Translations under genes and position numbers: made by a program
The notes under the pieces: model-generated
What the model saw: the letters and a program-made list of their open reading frames with translations, nothing else
What the model was told of the DNA's origin: nothing
Database searches by the model: none
From: UKL13-2 sp044229235
GTDB taxonomy: Bacteria > Pseudomonadota > Gammaproteobacteria > Burkholderiales > Usitatibacteraceae
DNA: 64,000 nucleotides
Direction of reading: 5' to 3'
Assembly: GCA_044229235.1 (NCBI GenBank)
Contig: JBGATH010000011.1
Span: forward strand, 1 to 64,000
Part shown: positions 32,661-40,522 of the stretch, piece by piece
Position numbering within the stretch: the first letter of the stretch is position 1
Layout of the letters: every line of letters starts with the position of its first letter

Positions 32661-32883
32661 TTCCCTAAGTTCCTGCCGGCTCCTCGTCCATCGGGGGCCT
32701 CGGCCTTGTTCTTGAACATGTCATGCTACCCGCCCTCGGCCCGCTTCCGCCCAAAAGATCGCGCCTAGAGCGTCAGCAGGTCGCCCAACTGGGGAGTCAG
32801 ATTATCGTGTTTTGCTTTAATAAACAATAAGCAAACTCATGAATATCAAACTCACTTCAAGTTTGGCTGCGTGTTAATTCTTG
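32661..32883. other. AT-rich 223-bp gap upstream of pilG
   Basis: 32800-32880 is markedly AT-rich for this genome. Reading leftward, TTGATA (complement of 32844-32849) and TGTTTA (complement of 32821-32826) are 17 bp apart. The -35 is good but the -10 poor, so a pilG promoter here is plausible, not established. No gene is seen. Confidence 0.35.
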
Positions 32884-33066
32884 TCAAATCTCGACCATTT
32901 CGAAGTCTTCCTTTCTCGCGCCGCACTCCGGACAGCACCAACTGATGGGCACATCCTGCCAACGAGTGCCTGGGGCAATACCGTCTTCAGGCCAACCGGT
33001 GGCTTCGTCATACACCAGTCCGCACACGAGGCACATCCAACATTTGAAATTGTTCGCGTCAGTCAT
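32884..33066 (-). CDS. rubA: Rubredoxin
   Basis: 60 residues, classical rubredoxin size. Two iron-binding knuckles are visible: CLVCG (about 13-17) and CCPECGARK (about 45-53), with the conserved YDEATGWPEDGIAPGTRWQDVPISW between them. A mononuclear Fe(SCys)4 one-electron carrier in the cytoplasm, often serving alkane hydroxylases or oxidative-stress reductases. Its neighbour order (thiD divergent, pilG downstream) is conserved in many Betaproteobacteria. Confidence 0.95.
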   Translation of the reverse strand: MTDANNFKCWMCLVCGLVYDEATGWPEDGIAPGTRWQDVPISWCCPECGARKEDFEMVEI

Positions 33067-33180
33067 ACCTTACTTTCGGGTCTACAATCGGGGGCCAGTC
33101 TATCGAGCCCAACGCCGCCAAATCCGGCATCTTAGCGGGTACTGGCAGCAACGGCTATTTCGCGTTCATTTCTTTCGCTC

Positions 33181-34053
33181 ATGCCCGATTTCCATAAAGC
33201 CCCCCCTGCGGTACTGACCTTCGCGGCCACCGATCCCTCAGGGGGCGCCGGCATCCAGGCTGATCTGCTGACACTGGCGAGCATGGGCTGCCACCCACTA
33301 ACCGTGGTGACTGCCATCACGGTCCAGGATACTTCCGGCGTGGAAGGAATTTTGCCGATCGATGCCGACTGGGTTGCCGATCAGGCGCGCGCCATACTCG
33401 AAGATATTCCAGTGGCAGCGTTCAAAATCGGGGTTCTCGGCAGCGTCGAAAACATTTCGGCGATTGCCGAAATTGTGTCGGATTACCCAGAGATCCCGCT
33501 GATACTTGATCCTGTATTGTCGTCGGCCCGCGGCGACGAGTTCGCCAATGACGAGGCCATTTCGGCTATCAGGGACCTCCTCATACCGCAGTGCACCATC
33601 ATCACGCCCAACACACCCGAGCTTCGCCGCCTGGCAATGGAAGAGGACGAAGAATCCTCCAACATTGAGACGCTGGCATTACGACTTGTGGAAGGGGGCG
33701 CGGAGTTTGTACTGGTGACCGGCACGCATGAGTCGACTCCGGATGTCATCAATACCCTCTTCTATGAACGCGGCATCGTGCGCAGCGATACATGGCATCG
33801 TTTGCCGGGCAGCTATCACGGATCGGGCTGCACGCTGGCGTCAGCGCTCGCCGCGACCATTGCGCGCGGCATGGATATTTCCGACGCTGTTCGCGAAGCG
33901 CAGGACTATACGTGGCAAACGCTCAAGTTCGGCTTTCGGCCCGGCATGGGCCAACTCATTCCGGATCGCATGTTTTGGGCTCGTGATGACGGCACAGAGG
34001 CCGCTGCGCCGGCCGAGGCGGAAAGCTCTCCGCCGGCAGGCACCCGACACTGA
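33181..34053 (+). CDS. thiD: Hydroxymethylpyrimidine(-phosphate) kinase ThiD
   Basis: 290 residues, PfkB-like ribokinase fold. Motifs: TFAATDPSGGAGIQADLLT near the N-terminus, LDPVLSSARGDEFA, TPNTPEL, and the anion-hole segment GSYHGSGCTLASALAATIARG. It phosphorylates HMP and HMP-P for the thiamine pyrimidine moiety. thiE follows after 3 bp. The divergent 114-bp gap to rubA shows no recognisable TPP (THI-box) riboswitch. The C-terminus has about 20 residues of Ala/Glu-rich tail. Confidence 0.95.
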   Translation: MPDFHKAPPAVLTFAATDPSGGAGIQADLLTLASMGCHPLTVVTAITVQDTSGVEGILPIDADWVADQARAILEDIPVAAFKIGVLGSVENISAIAEIVSDYPEIPLILDPVLSSARGDEFANDEAISAIRDLLIPQCTIITPNTPELRRLAMEEDEESSNIETLALRLVEGGAEFVLVTGTHESTPDVINTLFYERGIVRSDTWHRLPGSYHGSGCTLASALAATIARGMDISDAVREAQDYTWQTLKFGFRPGMGQLIPDRMFWARDDGTEAAAPAEAESSPPAGTRH

Positions 34054-34056
34054 TCC

Positions 34057-34752
34057 ATGCAAGCCGACGCAAGCGATTTGGCAGTTGAGCCCACGCGCAT
34101 CGCTGCCGGGGTTCGCGGACTTTACGCAGTGACGCCAGACATTGCGGATACCCGCGTGTTGTCGGATCAAGTGCGCGCTGCACTGACTGGCGGTTGCCGG
34201 TTGGTGCAGTACCGCAACAAGATTGCCGATCCTTGCATGGCGAGAGAGCAGGCGCTTGAACTGCGTGCATTGACCAGGTTTCATGAATCACTGCTGATCA
34301 TTAATGATCATGTTTGGCTTGCACACGAGGTTGCAGCAGACGGCGTCCATCTTGGCAAGGAAGATGGTGACGCAGCGGAAATTCGGTTGGCGAAGGAAGC
34401 TGCAACGCCGGGAACGACATTCCTGATCGGTGTGTCCTGCTACAACCAGCTTGACCGGGCCGATCGGGCCGTCGAAGCCGGTGCCGACTATGTCGCCTTT
34501 GGCAGCATGTTTTCTTCAGGAACGAAGCCAGCGGCGGCTCATGCTTCACGCTCGCTCCTTTCGGCCGCGAAACAGCGTTGCCGAGTGCCGGTTGTTGCAA
34601 TTGGCGGCATTTCTGCGGCCAATGCGCGCCCCATAATCGAGGCTGGCGCCGACTCCATTGCAGTCATTTCGGATCTGTTCAAATCCGGGGACTTGCACCA
34701 AATAACCGCGCGCGCGCGTCTATTCACTTCATACTTTCCCAGCCATGTTTGA
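34057..34752 (+). CDS. thiE: Thiamine-phosphate synthase ThiE
   Basis: 231 residues, TIM barrel. GLYAVTPDIADT opens the domain. QYRNKI, LLIINDHVWLAHEVAADGVHLGKEDGD, GVSCYNQLDRADRAVEAGADYVAFGSMFSSGTKP and VVAIGGISAANARPIIEAGADSIAVIS cover the phosphate- and pyrophosphate-binding loops. It joins HMP-PP and THZ-P to thiamine phosphate. Overlaps hemL by 8 bp and follows thiD by 3 bp, so these three form one operon. Confidence 0.95.
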   Translation: MQADASDLAVEPTRIAAGVRGLYAVTPDIADTRVLSDQVRAALTGGCRLVQYRNKIADPCMAREQALELRALTRFHESLLIINDHVWLAHEVAADGVHLGKEDGDAAEIRLAKEAATPGTTFLIGVSCYNQLDRADRAVEAGADYVAFGSMFSSGTKPAAAHASRSLLSAAKQRCRVPVVAIGGISAANARPIIEAGADSIAVISDLFKSGDLHQITARARLFTSYFPSHV

Positions 34753-36031
34753 AAAAAGCAAAGCCCTCTTTGAAAAGTCGCAAGTCTGCATTCCCGGCGG
34801 CGTGAACTCGCCGGTACGGGCGTTCCGCGCCGTCGGCGGCACACCAATATTTTTTCGCGAGGGATCAGGTGCCTACCTGACGGATGTCGACGGCAATCGT
34901 TTCATTGATTACGTAGGCTCCTGGGGTCCGGCGATTCTCGGGCATGCGCATCCCGAGGTCGTGGCTGCCGTCCAGGCCCGCGCTGCCATGGGCATGTCGT
35001 TTGGCGCACCAACCGAGCTCGAACTCGAACTGGCGGAGCGCTTGTGCGCTCTCATGCCGTCGCTCGAACAGGTCAGAATGGTGAGCTCCGGAACCGAAGC
35101 CACGATGAGCGCGATCCGGCTTGCTCGCGGCTTTACCGGGCGCAACAAGATCGTCAAGTTCGAGGGTTGCTATCACGGACACGGGGACGCGTTGCTCGTC
35201 AAAGCCGGATCGGGCGCGCTGACCTTCGGCCATCCCAGCTCGGCGGGCGTGCCGGCGGAAGTCGCCGCAGATACGCTGGTACTGCCTTACAACGACAGCG
35301 CAGAGCTTGAACAGGTTTTTCGCGACGCGGGCACGCAGATTGCCTGTGTAATCATTGAGCCGATCGCCGGCAACATGAACTTTGTCGAGCCAACCTCTGA
35401 CTACATGAAGTTGCTGCGAAAGCTTTGTACCGACCACGGCGCAATGCTGATATTTGACGAGGTCATGACCGGCTTCCGCGTAGGCCTTGGCGGGGCGCAG
35501 CAGCATTTTGGAATCACTCCAGACCTGACCACGCTCGGCAAGGTTATTGGCGGTGGCATGCCCCTGGGTGCATTTGGCGGGCGACGCGACATCATGGCGC
35601 AATTGGCGCCGTTGGGGCCGGTCTATCAAGCCGGCACCCTCTCAGGCAATCCGGTCGCCGTAACGGCGGGATTGAAGACCCTCGAATTGATTTCGGTACC
35701 CGGGTTTTATGAGCGGCTTTCCGCGACCACCGCCTCACTGATGTCCGGAATGACACAGGCCGCAACCGCAGCTGGTGTCGACTTCGCGACCGCTTCTCTC
35801 GGCGGGATGTTTGGCTTGTTCTTTGCGAAATCAGCGCCACACAGTTACGCAGGCGTAATGCAATGCGACCGCGAGCGGTTCAATCGCTTTTTCCATTTGA
35901 TGCTGGGTCGGGGCGTTTACCTGGCACCTTCCGCTTTTGAGGCCGGTTTTGTTTCGGCTGCCCACAGCGCAGATGACATTCGCCAGACGATCGACATTGC
36001 GGCTTCGGCCTTCGCAGAAATAGCAGGGTGA
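34745..36031 (+). CDS. hemL: Glutamate-1-semialdehyde 2,1-aminomutase
   Basis: 428 residues, full-length class III aminotransferase fold. It opens with IPGGVNSPVRAFRAVGGTPIFF, has VSSGTEATMSAIRLARGFTGR, the PLP-Asp in LIFDEVMTGFRVG and the Schiff-base lysine in TLGKVIGGGMPLGAFGG. It converts glutamate-1-semialdehyde to 5-aminolevulinate, the C5 route of tetrapyrrole synthesis. Overlaps thiE by 8 bp. HemB, the next enzyme, is encoded about 2.8 kb downstream on the same strand. Confidence 0.97.
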   Translation: MFEKSKALFEKSQVCIPGGVNSPVRAFRAVGGTPIFFREGSGAYLTDVDGNRFIDYVGSWGPAILGHAHPEVVAAVQARAAMGMSFGAPTELELELAERLCALMPSLEQVRMVSSGTEATMSAIRLARGFTGRNKIVKFEGCYHGHGDALLVKAGSGALTFGHPSSAGVPAEVAADTLVLPYNDSAELEQVFRDAGTQIACVIIEPIAGNMNFVEPTSDYMKLLRKLCTDHGAMLIFDEVMTGFRVGLGGAQQHFGITPDLTTLGKVIGGGMPLGAFGGRRDIMAQLAPLGPVYQAGTLSGNPVAVTAGLKTLELISVPGFYERLSATTASLMSGMTQAATAAGVDFATASLGGMFGLFFAKSAPHSYAGVMQCDRERFNRFFHLMLGRGVYLAPSAFEAGFVSAAHSADDIRQTIDIAASAFAEIAG

Positions 36032-36041
36032 GACCGCGGCC

Positions 36042-37262
36042 GTGAAGCTGAAGGCAACTATCGACAACATTGCGCTGGCCGCCCTGTTATTTGCGGTGGT
36101 GGCAATTTCAGCAGTATCAACGGTTGCCATCGTTTCGGCTGAACGTCTCATTTCGATCAATGAAAAGGTTTTGCAAACGCAGCGCATCATTGCCAGCCTG
36201 GAAGCCATCCGCTTTCACTCGACATCGCTGGATGCAGCCGAACGCATATACCTGATGACGGGCGGCGGCCAGGGTACCAGCGACCGCCGCAGGGCCGGCG
36301 TGGAGATTGCCGCAGAACTCAAATACCTCGCCTCAAAGCGCAACGAGGCCGCACTTCCATCCGAGCGCTTTGTCCAGCTCAATTCGTTGGCAGAGCCGTT
36401 CCTCACTCTCGCAACAAAGGATGCCGGTTCGCAATCGTCGGGCGGATTCGGCGTCTCCATGGAAAGCGCCAAGGCATACGCAGAACAGGCGTTGCACGAC
36501 AAACTGCTCGCCGTAACCCAACAGCTGCTGGCGCATTCGCGACGCACACTCGACTCGCTGGAAAGCGATCAGATCATGTACGGCGACAAGGTTCGTCGCC
36601 TCATCCTCGCGCTCATTTCTTCTTCGGCCTTTATCCTCGTGTTTCTATATGGCACCTTGAATCGGCTTAACCGCGAGCAACGCGTTGCCCAGGCGCGCAT
36701 CGCCCACCAGGCAACGCACGACTCGCTGACCGGTTTGTTCAATCGCGCCGCGGTGATGGAACACATTGCAATGCGGTTGCGGGCGCCTGAAACCGAGGCT
36801 GCGCTTGGTGGGTTCGCGATTCTTCTCCTGGACCTCGATGGATTCAAATCCATCAATGACAGCCTGGGTCACGATGCCGGGGACAAGTTGCTCAGCGAGG
36901 GCGGCAAACGCATGAGGAGCGTACTGCGCGACTCCGATTATCTGGCCCGGCTGGGGGGCGACGAGTTTCTGGTCGTTGTGCCGCAGGTATCTGATCAGGA
37001 AACGGCGCGACACGTTGGACAAAAACTGATCGATGTGCTGTCCGCGCCATTTTTCATCCACGTTTCGGCGGATGCGCCGACTGAAACGGCGACGGTTACC
37101 GCCAGCATCGGCATCAGCATGTATCCACGGGACGCGCAGGATCGCGAGTCGCTGATGAAACATGCCGATCTCGCGCTTTATGTTGCCAAGCATGGCGGGC
37201 GAAACCAGTTGCGCTTTTACGAAGCAGGGATGCAGGCCGGCGCGCGGAGCCTCTCAGAGTGA
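36042..37262 (+). CDS. Membrane-anchored diguanylate cyclase (GGDEF)
   Basis: 406 residues. TM1 (about 10-32), a helical periplasmic sensor region (about 35-180, with LEAIRFHSTSLDAAERIYLM, reminiscent of four-helix-bundle sensors), TM2 (about 187-207: LILALISSSAFILVFLYG), then GGDEF domain 225-400. The active-site motif is intact (RLGGDEF near 305), and an inhibitory I-site RDSD lies five residues before it, so it should make c-di-GMP with product feedback. GTG start, 10 bp after hemL. No EAL domain. Proximity to Pil genes is suggestive only. Confidence 0.92.
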   Translation: MKLKATIDNIALAALLFAVVAISAVSTVAIVSAERLISINEKVLQTQRIIASLEAIRFHSTSLDAAERIYLMTGGGQGTSDRRRAGVEIAAELKYLASKRNEAALPSERFVQLNSLAEPFLTLATKDAGSQSSGGFGVSMESAKAYAEQALHDKLLAVTQQLLAHSRRTLDSLESDQIMYGDKVRRLILALISSSAFILVFLYGTLNRLNREQRVAQARIAHQATHDSLTGLFNRAAVMEHIAMRLRAPETEAALGGFAILLLDLDGFKSINDSLGHDAGDKLLSEGGKRMRSVLRDSDYLARLGGDEFLVVVPQVSDQETARHVGQKLIDVLSAPFFIHVSADAPTETATVTASIGISMYPRDAQDRESLMKHADLALYVAKHGGRNQLRFYEAGMQAGARSLSE

Positions 37263-37264
37263 CG

Positions 37265-37291
37265 AAAAAAACCCTGCTTTCGCCGGGTTTT
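37265..37291. terminator. Bidirectional intrinsic terminator between GGDEF gene and cytochrome c4
   Basis: AAAACCC (37268-37274) pairs with GGGTTTT (37285-37291) across a 10-nt loop. Reading rightward the stem ends in TTTT. Reading leftward it ends in a run of seven T. The two genes converge here (stops at 37262 and 37308), so it can serve both. Confidence 0.7.
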
Positions 37292-37307
37292 CATTGTTCG
37301 GCCACGC

Positions 37308-37952
37308 TTATTTGGCCCGCATGCCGGCGACGTATTCTGCAACAGCCTTTCGGTCGTCCGGCCGCATCCGCGAGGCAATTGCATTCATCTGGGAATTCTT
37401 GCGCGTACCTGCTGCGTACGCTTCCAGCGATGCGCCGACGTACTCGGGCCACTGTCCCGCAAGCCGCGGATAACTCGATGGGATGCCGGCTCCTGCGCCG
37501 CCGTGACATCCTGCACAGGCGGGCACTTTCAACTCCGGAATGCCTGCGCGATAAATCTTCTGACCCTTGGCAGCGGCGGCCATGTCTCGTGCCGCCGCAT
37601 TTGCTTTTGCGCGCTGGGAGAAATAATAAATACCCAGCCCCTTCATCTCGTCGGGGGTTAGTCCGGCCGCCATGCCCTGCATGATCGCGTTTTGCCGCTT
37701 TCCGGTCTGAAAAAGTTCCAGTTGCTTGGCGATATACTGTTCGGGCATTCCGGCGATATTCGGATTCGCGGGTATTGCGCTCATTCCATCGAGCCCATGG
37801 CATGCGACACAAACGGTACTGGCCTTTTGTTGCCCCAGCGCCATGAGATCTGCCCTGCTCGGCGCGGACGCCGCAGCCGGGGAGTTGGCCAACGCCATCA
37901 ATGAATTGGCAGATGCCAATGCCATTAGTCCCATCACCAGGATGCGCTTCAT
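37308..37952 (-). CDS. Dihaem cytochrome c4-type protein
   Basis: 214 residues. Signal peptide (MKRILVMGLMALASANSLMALA), then two homologous cytochrome c domains with haem motifs CVACH (about 48-52) and CAGCH (about 147-151). The second-domain Met is probably in NSQMNAIASRM and the first in AIMQGMAAGL. A periplasmic electron carrier, usually from the bc1 complex to cytochrome oxidases. The start at 37952 gives the signal peptide. Divergent from engB. Confidence 0.93.
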   Translation of the reverse strand: MKRILVMGLMALASANSLMALANSPAAASAPSRADLMALGQQKASTVCVACHGLDGMSAIPANPNIAGMPEQYIAKQLELFQTGKRQNAIMQGMAAGLTPDEMKGLGIYYFSQRAKANAAARDMAAAAKGQKIYRAGIPELKVPACAGCHGGAGAGIPSSYPRLAGQWPEYVGASLEAYAAGTRKNSQMNAIASRMRPDDRKAVAEYVAGMRAK

Positions 37953-38020
37953 CTCTAAACCTTTGGTTGTATTTACCGCGAAGCCTATGATTTTATCTGA
38001 ACCAGCCCCACGTGAAAACC

Positions 38021-38644
38021 ATGGGCGTGTTTGACCAAGCGGTTTACACCGCCTCAGCACATGATTTGGAACAGTTGCCGCCGGATTACGGCAGGGAGGT
38101 CGCTTTCGTGGGCCGCTCAAATGCCGGCAAGTCCAGCGCCATCAATACGCTGGCCAACCACAAACGCCTGGCGTTCGTGTCGAAGACTCCCGGACGCACC
38201 CAATTGATAAATTTCTTTTCCTTGGGGGATGACCGTTCGCTGGTGGATTTGCCCGGCTATGGCTACGCAGACGTGCCCGCGCGCGTAAAGGCGCATTGGC
38301 AAAATGTACTGGCGGCGTACGTGAGCTCGCGCCAGGCGCTTAAGGCGCTGGTCTTGATCATGGACGCCCGCCATCCATTGAGACCTCTGGACTTGCAGCT
38401 GCTCGAATGGTACCTGCCCACCGGCAAGCCCGTGCATTGTTTACTGACAAAGGCTGACAAGCTTTCGCGCAGTGAGCAGGCACTCACATTGCGCAGGGTA
38501 GAGGCGCAGTTAAAGAGCGCGAATCAAAACGCGTCGGTCCAACTGTTTTCCAGTTTGAAGCGCGAAGGTGTCGAAGAAGCCGAGGGGGCCATTGCGCGCC
38601 TTTTTGGTAATCCCCCTTCGGCAGATCCGGTCGCGTCGGACTGA
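38021..38644 (+). CDS. engB: Ribosome-biogenesis GTPase EngB (YihA/YsxC)
   Basis: 207 residues. GTPase motifs: G1 GRSNAGKSS, G2 region KTPGRTQLINFF, G3 DLPGYG, G4 TKADK, G5 near FSSLKREG. It is needed for large ribosomal subunit assembly. I prefer the ATG at 38021 because the distance to the LPPD segment then matches relatives; an in-frame GTG three codons upstream (38012) is possible, and neither has a clear ribosome-binding site. Divergent from the cytochrome c4 gene with a 59-68-bp gap; engB next to cytochrome c4 is a common arrangement. Confidence 0.95.
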   Translation: MGVFDQAVYTASAHDLEQLPPDYGREVAFVGRSNAGKSSAINTLANHKRLAFVSKTPGRTQLINFFSLGDDRSLVDLPGYGYADVPARVKAHWQNVLAAYVSSRQALKALVLIMDARHPLRPLDLQLLEWYLPTGKPVHCLLTKADKLSRSEQALTLRRVEAQLKSANQNASVQLFSSLKREGVEEAEGAIARLFGNPPSADPVASD

Positions 38645-38683
38645 TCGACACCTTTTCTACAGTACCGGAAACACGCAAAAGAA

Positions 38684-38859
38684 AAGGGCACGGGAAAAGG
38701 GGTAACCCGTGCCCTTGGAACAGCCTTAAAACAGATAAGGCACCCGCTCAGGGAGGAGAAGCGGGGAGGATTTGCACCCTCATGCGATAAGATGGTTGCT
38801 TGCGGAAAAAGTTCAAGCACCAAGCGATTTTCAGTTAGTCAGGCGCCCGGTTCGGGCGC
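38684..38859 (+). promoter_or_regulatory. Structured leader of hemB with four hairpins
   Basis: Four stems follow one another in the 236-bp gap before hemB. 38684-38716: AAGGGCACGGG/CCCGTGCCCTT, 11 bp perfect. 38723-38741: GCCTTA/TAAGGC. 38743-38765: CCCGCT/AGCGGG, with a GGGAGGAG loop. 38843-38859: GCGCCCG/CGGGCGC with a 3-nt loop, 21 nt before the ATG. The first has no U-tract after it, so it is not a simple engB terminator. A cis-regulatory hemB RNA motif has been described upstream of hemB in Burkholderia; whether this is a member needs a covariance search. Confidence 0.5.
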
Positions 38860-38880
38860 AATCACTCTTGGGAACGAAAC

Positions 38881-39882
38881 ATGAATTATGGAAAGTTTCC
38901 CCAGCGCCGCATGCGGCGTATGCGGAGAACTGCTTTTTTGCGGGACATGGTGCGAGAATCTGCCCTGTCGCCAGCCGACTTCATTTATCCGGTCTTCCTC
39001 CTAGAAGGCAGCAAGCAGCGGCAAAGTATCGGATCCATGCCTGGAATCGAGCGAATTTCGCTAGATTTGCTGTTCCCGGTGTGCGAGGAGGCCCTCGCGC
39101 TCGGAATTCCGGCGATTGCCCTGTTTCCGGTAATTGATGCCGCGAATAAATCTCCCGGCGGTGAAGAGGCCTACAACGAGAATGGGCTGGTGCCACGTGC
39201 GGTCAAGGAACTGAAAGCTCGGTTTCCGCAGCTTGGCATCATTTGCGATGTTGCACTCGATCCGTATACCTCGCACGGGCAAGACGGGCTCATTGATGAA
39301 AGTGGGTACATTCTCAATGACGAAACCATTGTCGTGCTGGAGCGGCAAGCGCTGGCGCAAGCAAATGCCGGTGCGGACATCGTCGCGCCGTCTGACATGA
39401 TGGATGGCCGTATTGGCGCAATTCGCGGTGCATTGGACTCGCGCGGCTACATCCACACCGCGATCATGGCCTACTCAGCGAAGTTTGCGAGCAAGTTTTA
39501 TGGCCCCTTTCGGGAGGCGCTGGGATCCTCCGGAAACCTCGGTGCCAGCGACAAGAAGAACTATCAAATGGACCCCGGCAATTCGGACGAGGCGCTGCGT
39601 GAAATTGCGCTTGATCTCGAGGAGGGCGCCGACATGGTGATGGTCAAGCCCGGAATGCCGTATCTGGATGTCGTCAGGCGTTGCAAGGAGACATTTGGCG
39701 CGCCGACATTCGCGTATCAGGTTTCCGGCGAGTACGCGATGCTCAAGGCAGCAGCTCAGAATGGCTGGCTGGATGGCGAAGCGTGCATGATGGAGTCGTT
39801 GCTCGGCTTCAAACGAGCGGGCGCTGATGGCGTACTGACCTACTTCGCGCTGGAGGCATCCCGGCTGCTCAGGAAGCCGTAG
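38881..39882 (+). CDS. hemB: Delta-aminolevulinic acid dehydratase (porphobilinogen synthase)
   Basis: 333 residues, full length. Schiff-base lysines are expected in YSAKFASKFYGPFR and in ADMVMVKPGMPYLD. The metal-site region reads DVALDPYTSHGQDG, i.e. without the cysteine triad of zinc-dependent enzymes, so it should be the Mg/K-dependent type. It condenses two 5-aminolevulinate molecules to porphobilinogen, downstream of HemL. A long structured leader precedes it. Its 3' end overlaps the convergent 39869-40522 gene by 14 bp. Confidence 0.97.
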   Translation: MNYGKFPQRRMRRMRRTAFLRDMVRESALSPADFIYPVFLLEGSKQRQSIGSMPGIERISLDLLFPVCEEALALGIPAIALFPVIDAANKSPGGEEAYNENGLVPRAVKELKARFPQLGIICDVALDPYTSHGQDGLIDESGYILNDETIVVLERQALAQANAGADIVAPSDMMDGRIGAIRGALDSRGYIHTAIMAYSAKFASKFYGPFREALGSSGNLGASDKKNYQMDPGNSDEALREIALDLEEGADMVMVKPGMPYLDVVRRCKETFGAPTFAYQVSGEYAMLKAAAQNGWLDGEACMMESLLGFKRAGADGVLTYFALEASRLLRKP

Positions 39883-40522
39883 TCTCCTGGTTCATAAAGC
39901 GCGCCCGTGCTTCCGGCAGCTGCGCTCGTTCCGTTCTTCGGTCATTTCCCGACATTGCGGTGCGTCGGGCGGCCTCGGTTCGAAAAACGGTGCAACGAAT
40001 AATGTGATGCCCGAAGTTGATGACGTATCGAGTCGCCTGGTCCGGGTGCGCGCCTCCAGTCGATGCCAAGGTGAATGGCAGGGCCAGGCCCAGTAGTTGC
40101 ATCTCAAAGATCTTTGGCTCAACGCCGACGACCTCCAATTCAATGTCGGTATGCGCAGTTGCGGCGCCGGAAAGAATCGGCCCGACCAACCACGGGGAAA
40201 ACTGTGCCAGGCACTGCAATGCCTCCAGCGCAGCTTGTTGCAGTTTTCTCACCGCGTCGGATAGTGCCTGGCTGCCGAAAAGCGATTGATGCAGACGCAA
40301 TGCGACCTCGACTTCCGCGTCATCCGGCATGGCGACGCTTCCTGACAAACCGAGCTGGCGTACTGCTTTGCGCTTGGCCGCCTGGTAGTCATTCATGCCT
40401 TCCGCAATCAGTTGGGCGGCAGCTTGCGCCACCTGGGTACGTTGGTTCGACTCGGTGCGCGAACTGGCCTGGGACCGGCCGGGCCGGCCGGGAGTTCTAG
40501 CTGGGCGGTTGCGCGGTGCCAT
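39869..40522 (-). CDS. Conserved hypothetical protein, possibly nucleotidyltransferase-like
   Basis: 217 residues from the ATG at 40522. A basic, Arg/Pro-rich N-terminal 30 residues precede an alpha-helical domain (QVAQAAAQLIAEGMNDYQAAKRKAVRQLGL) and a core with FSPWLVGPILSGAATAHTDIELEVVGVEPKIFEMQLLGLAL. The G-x-A-x-x-H-T/S-D-I pattern recalls minimal nucleotidyltransferases, but I cannot confirm it. Relatives are sometimes misnamed in databases. The start overlaps the PBP1A stop, so it may be co-transcribed with that gene. Confidence 0.75.
   Translation of the reverse strand: MAPRNRPARTPGRPGRSQASSRTESNQRTQVAQAAAQLIAEGMNDYQAAKRKAVRQLGLSGSVAMPDDAEVEVALRLHQSLFGSQALSDAVRKLQQAALEALQCLAQFSPWLVGPILSGAATAHTDIELEVVGVEPKIFEMQLLGLALPFTLASTGGAHPDQATRYVINFGHHIIRCTVFRTEAARRTAMSGNDRRTERAQLPEARARFMNQETTAS

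Noticed and set aside
33067..33180. Possible TPP riboswitch before thiD
   Set aside because: The gap between rubA and thiD is only 114 bp and lacks the conserved THI-box CUGAGA and related segments.
38684..38716. Simple intrinsic terminator of engB
   Set aside because: The stem is perfect, but no U-tract follows on the plus strand and three further hairpins follow it; treated as part of the hemB leader instead.
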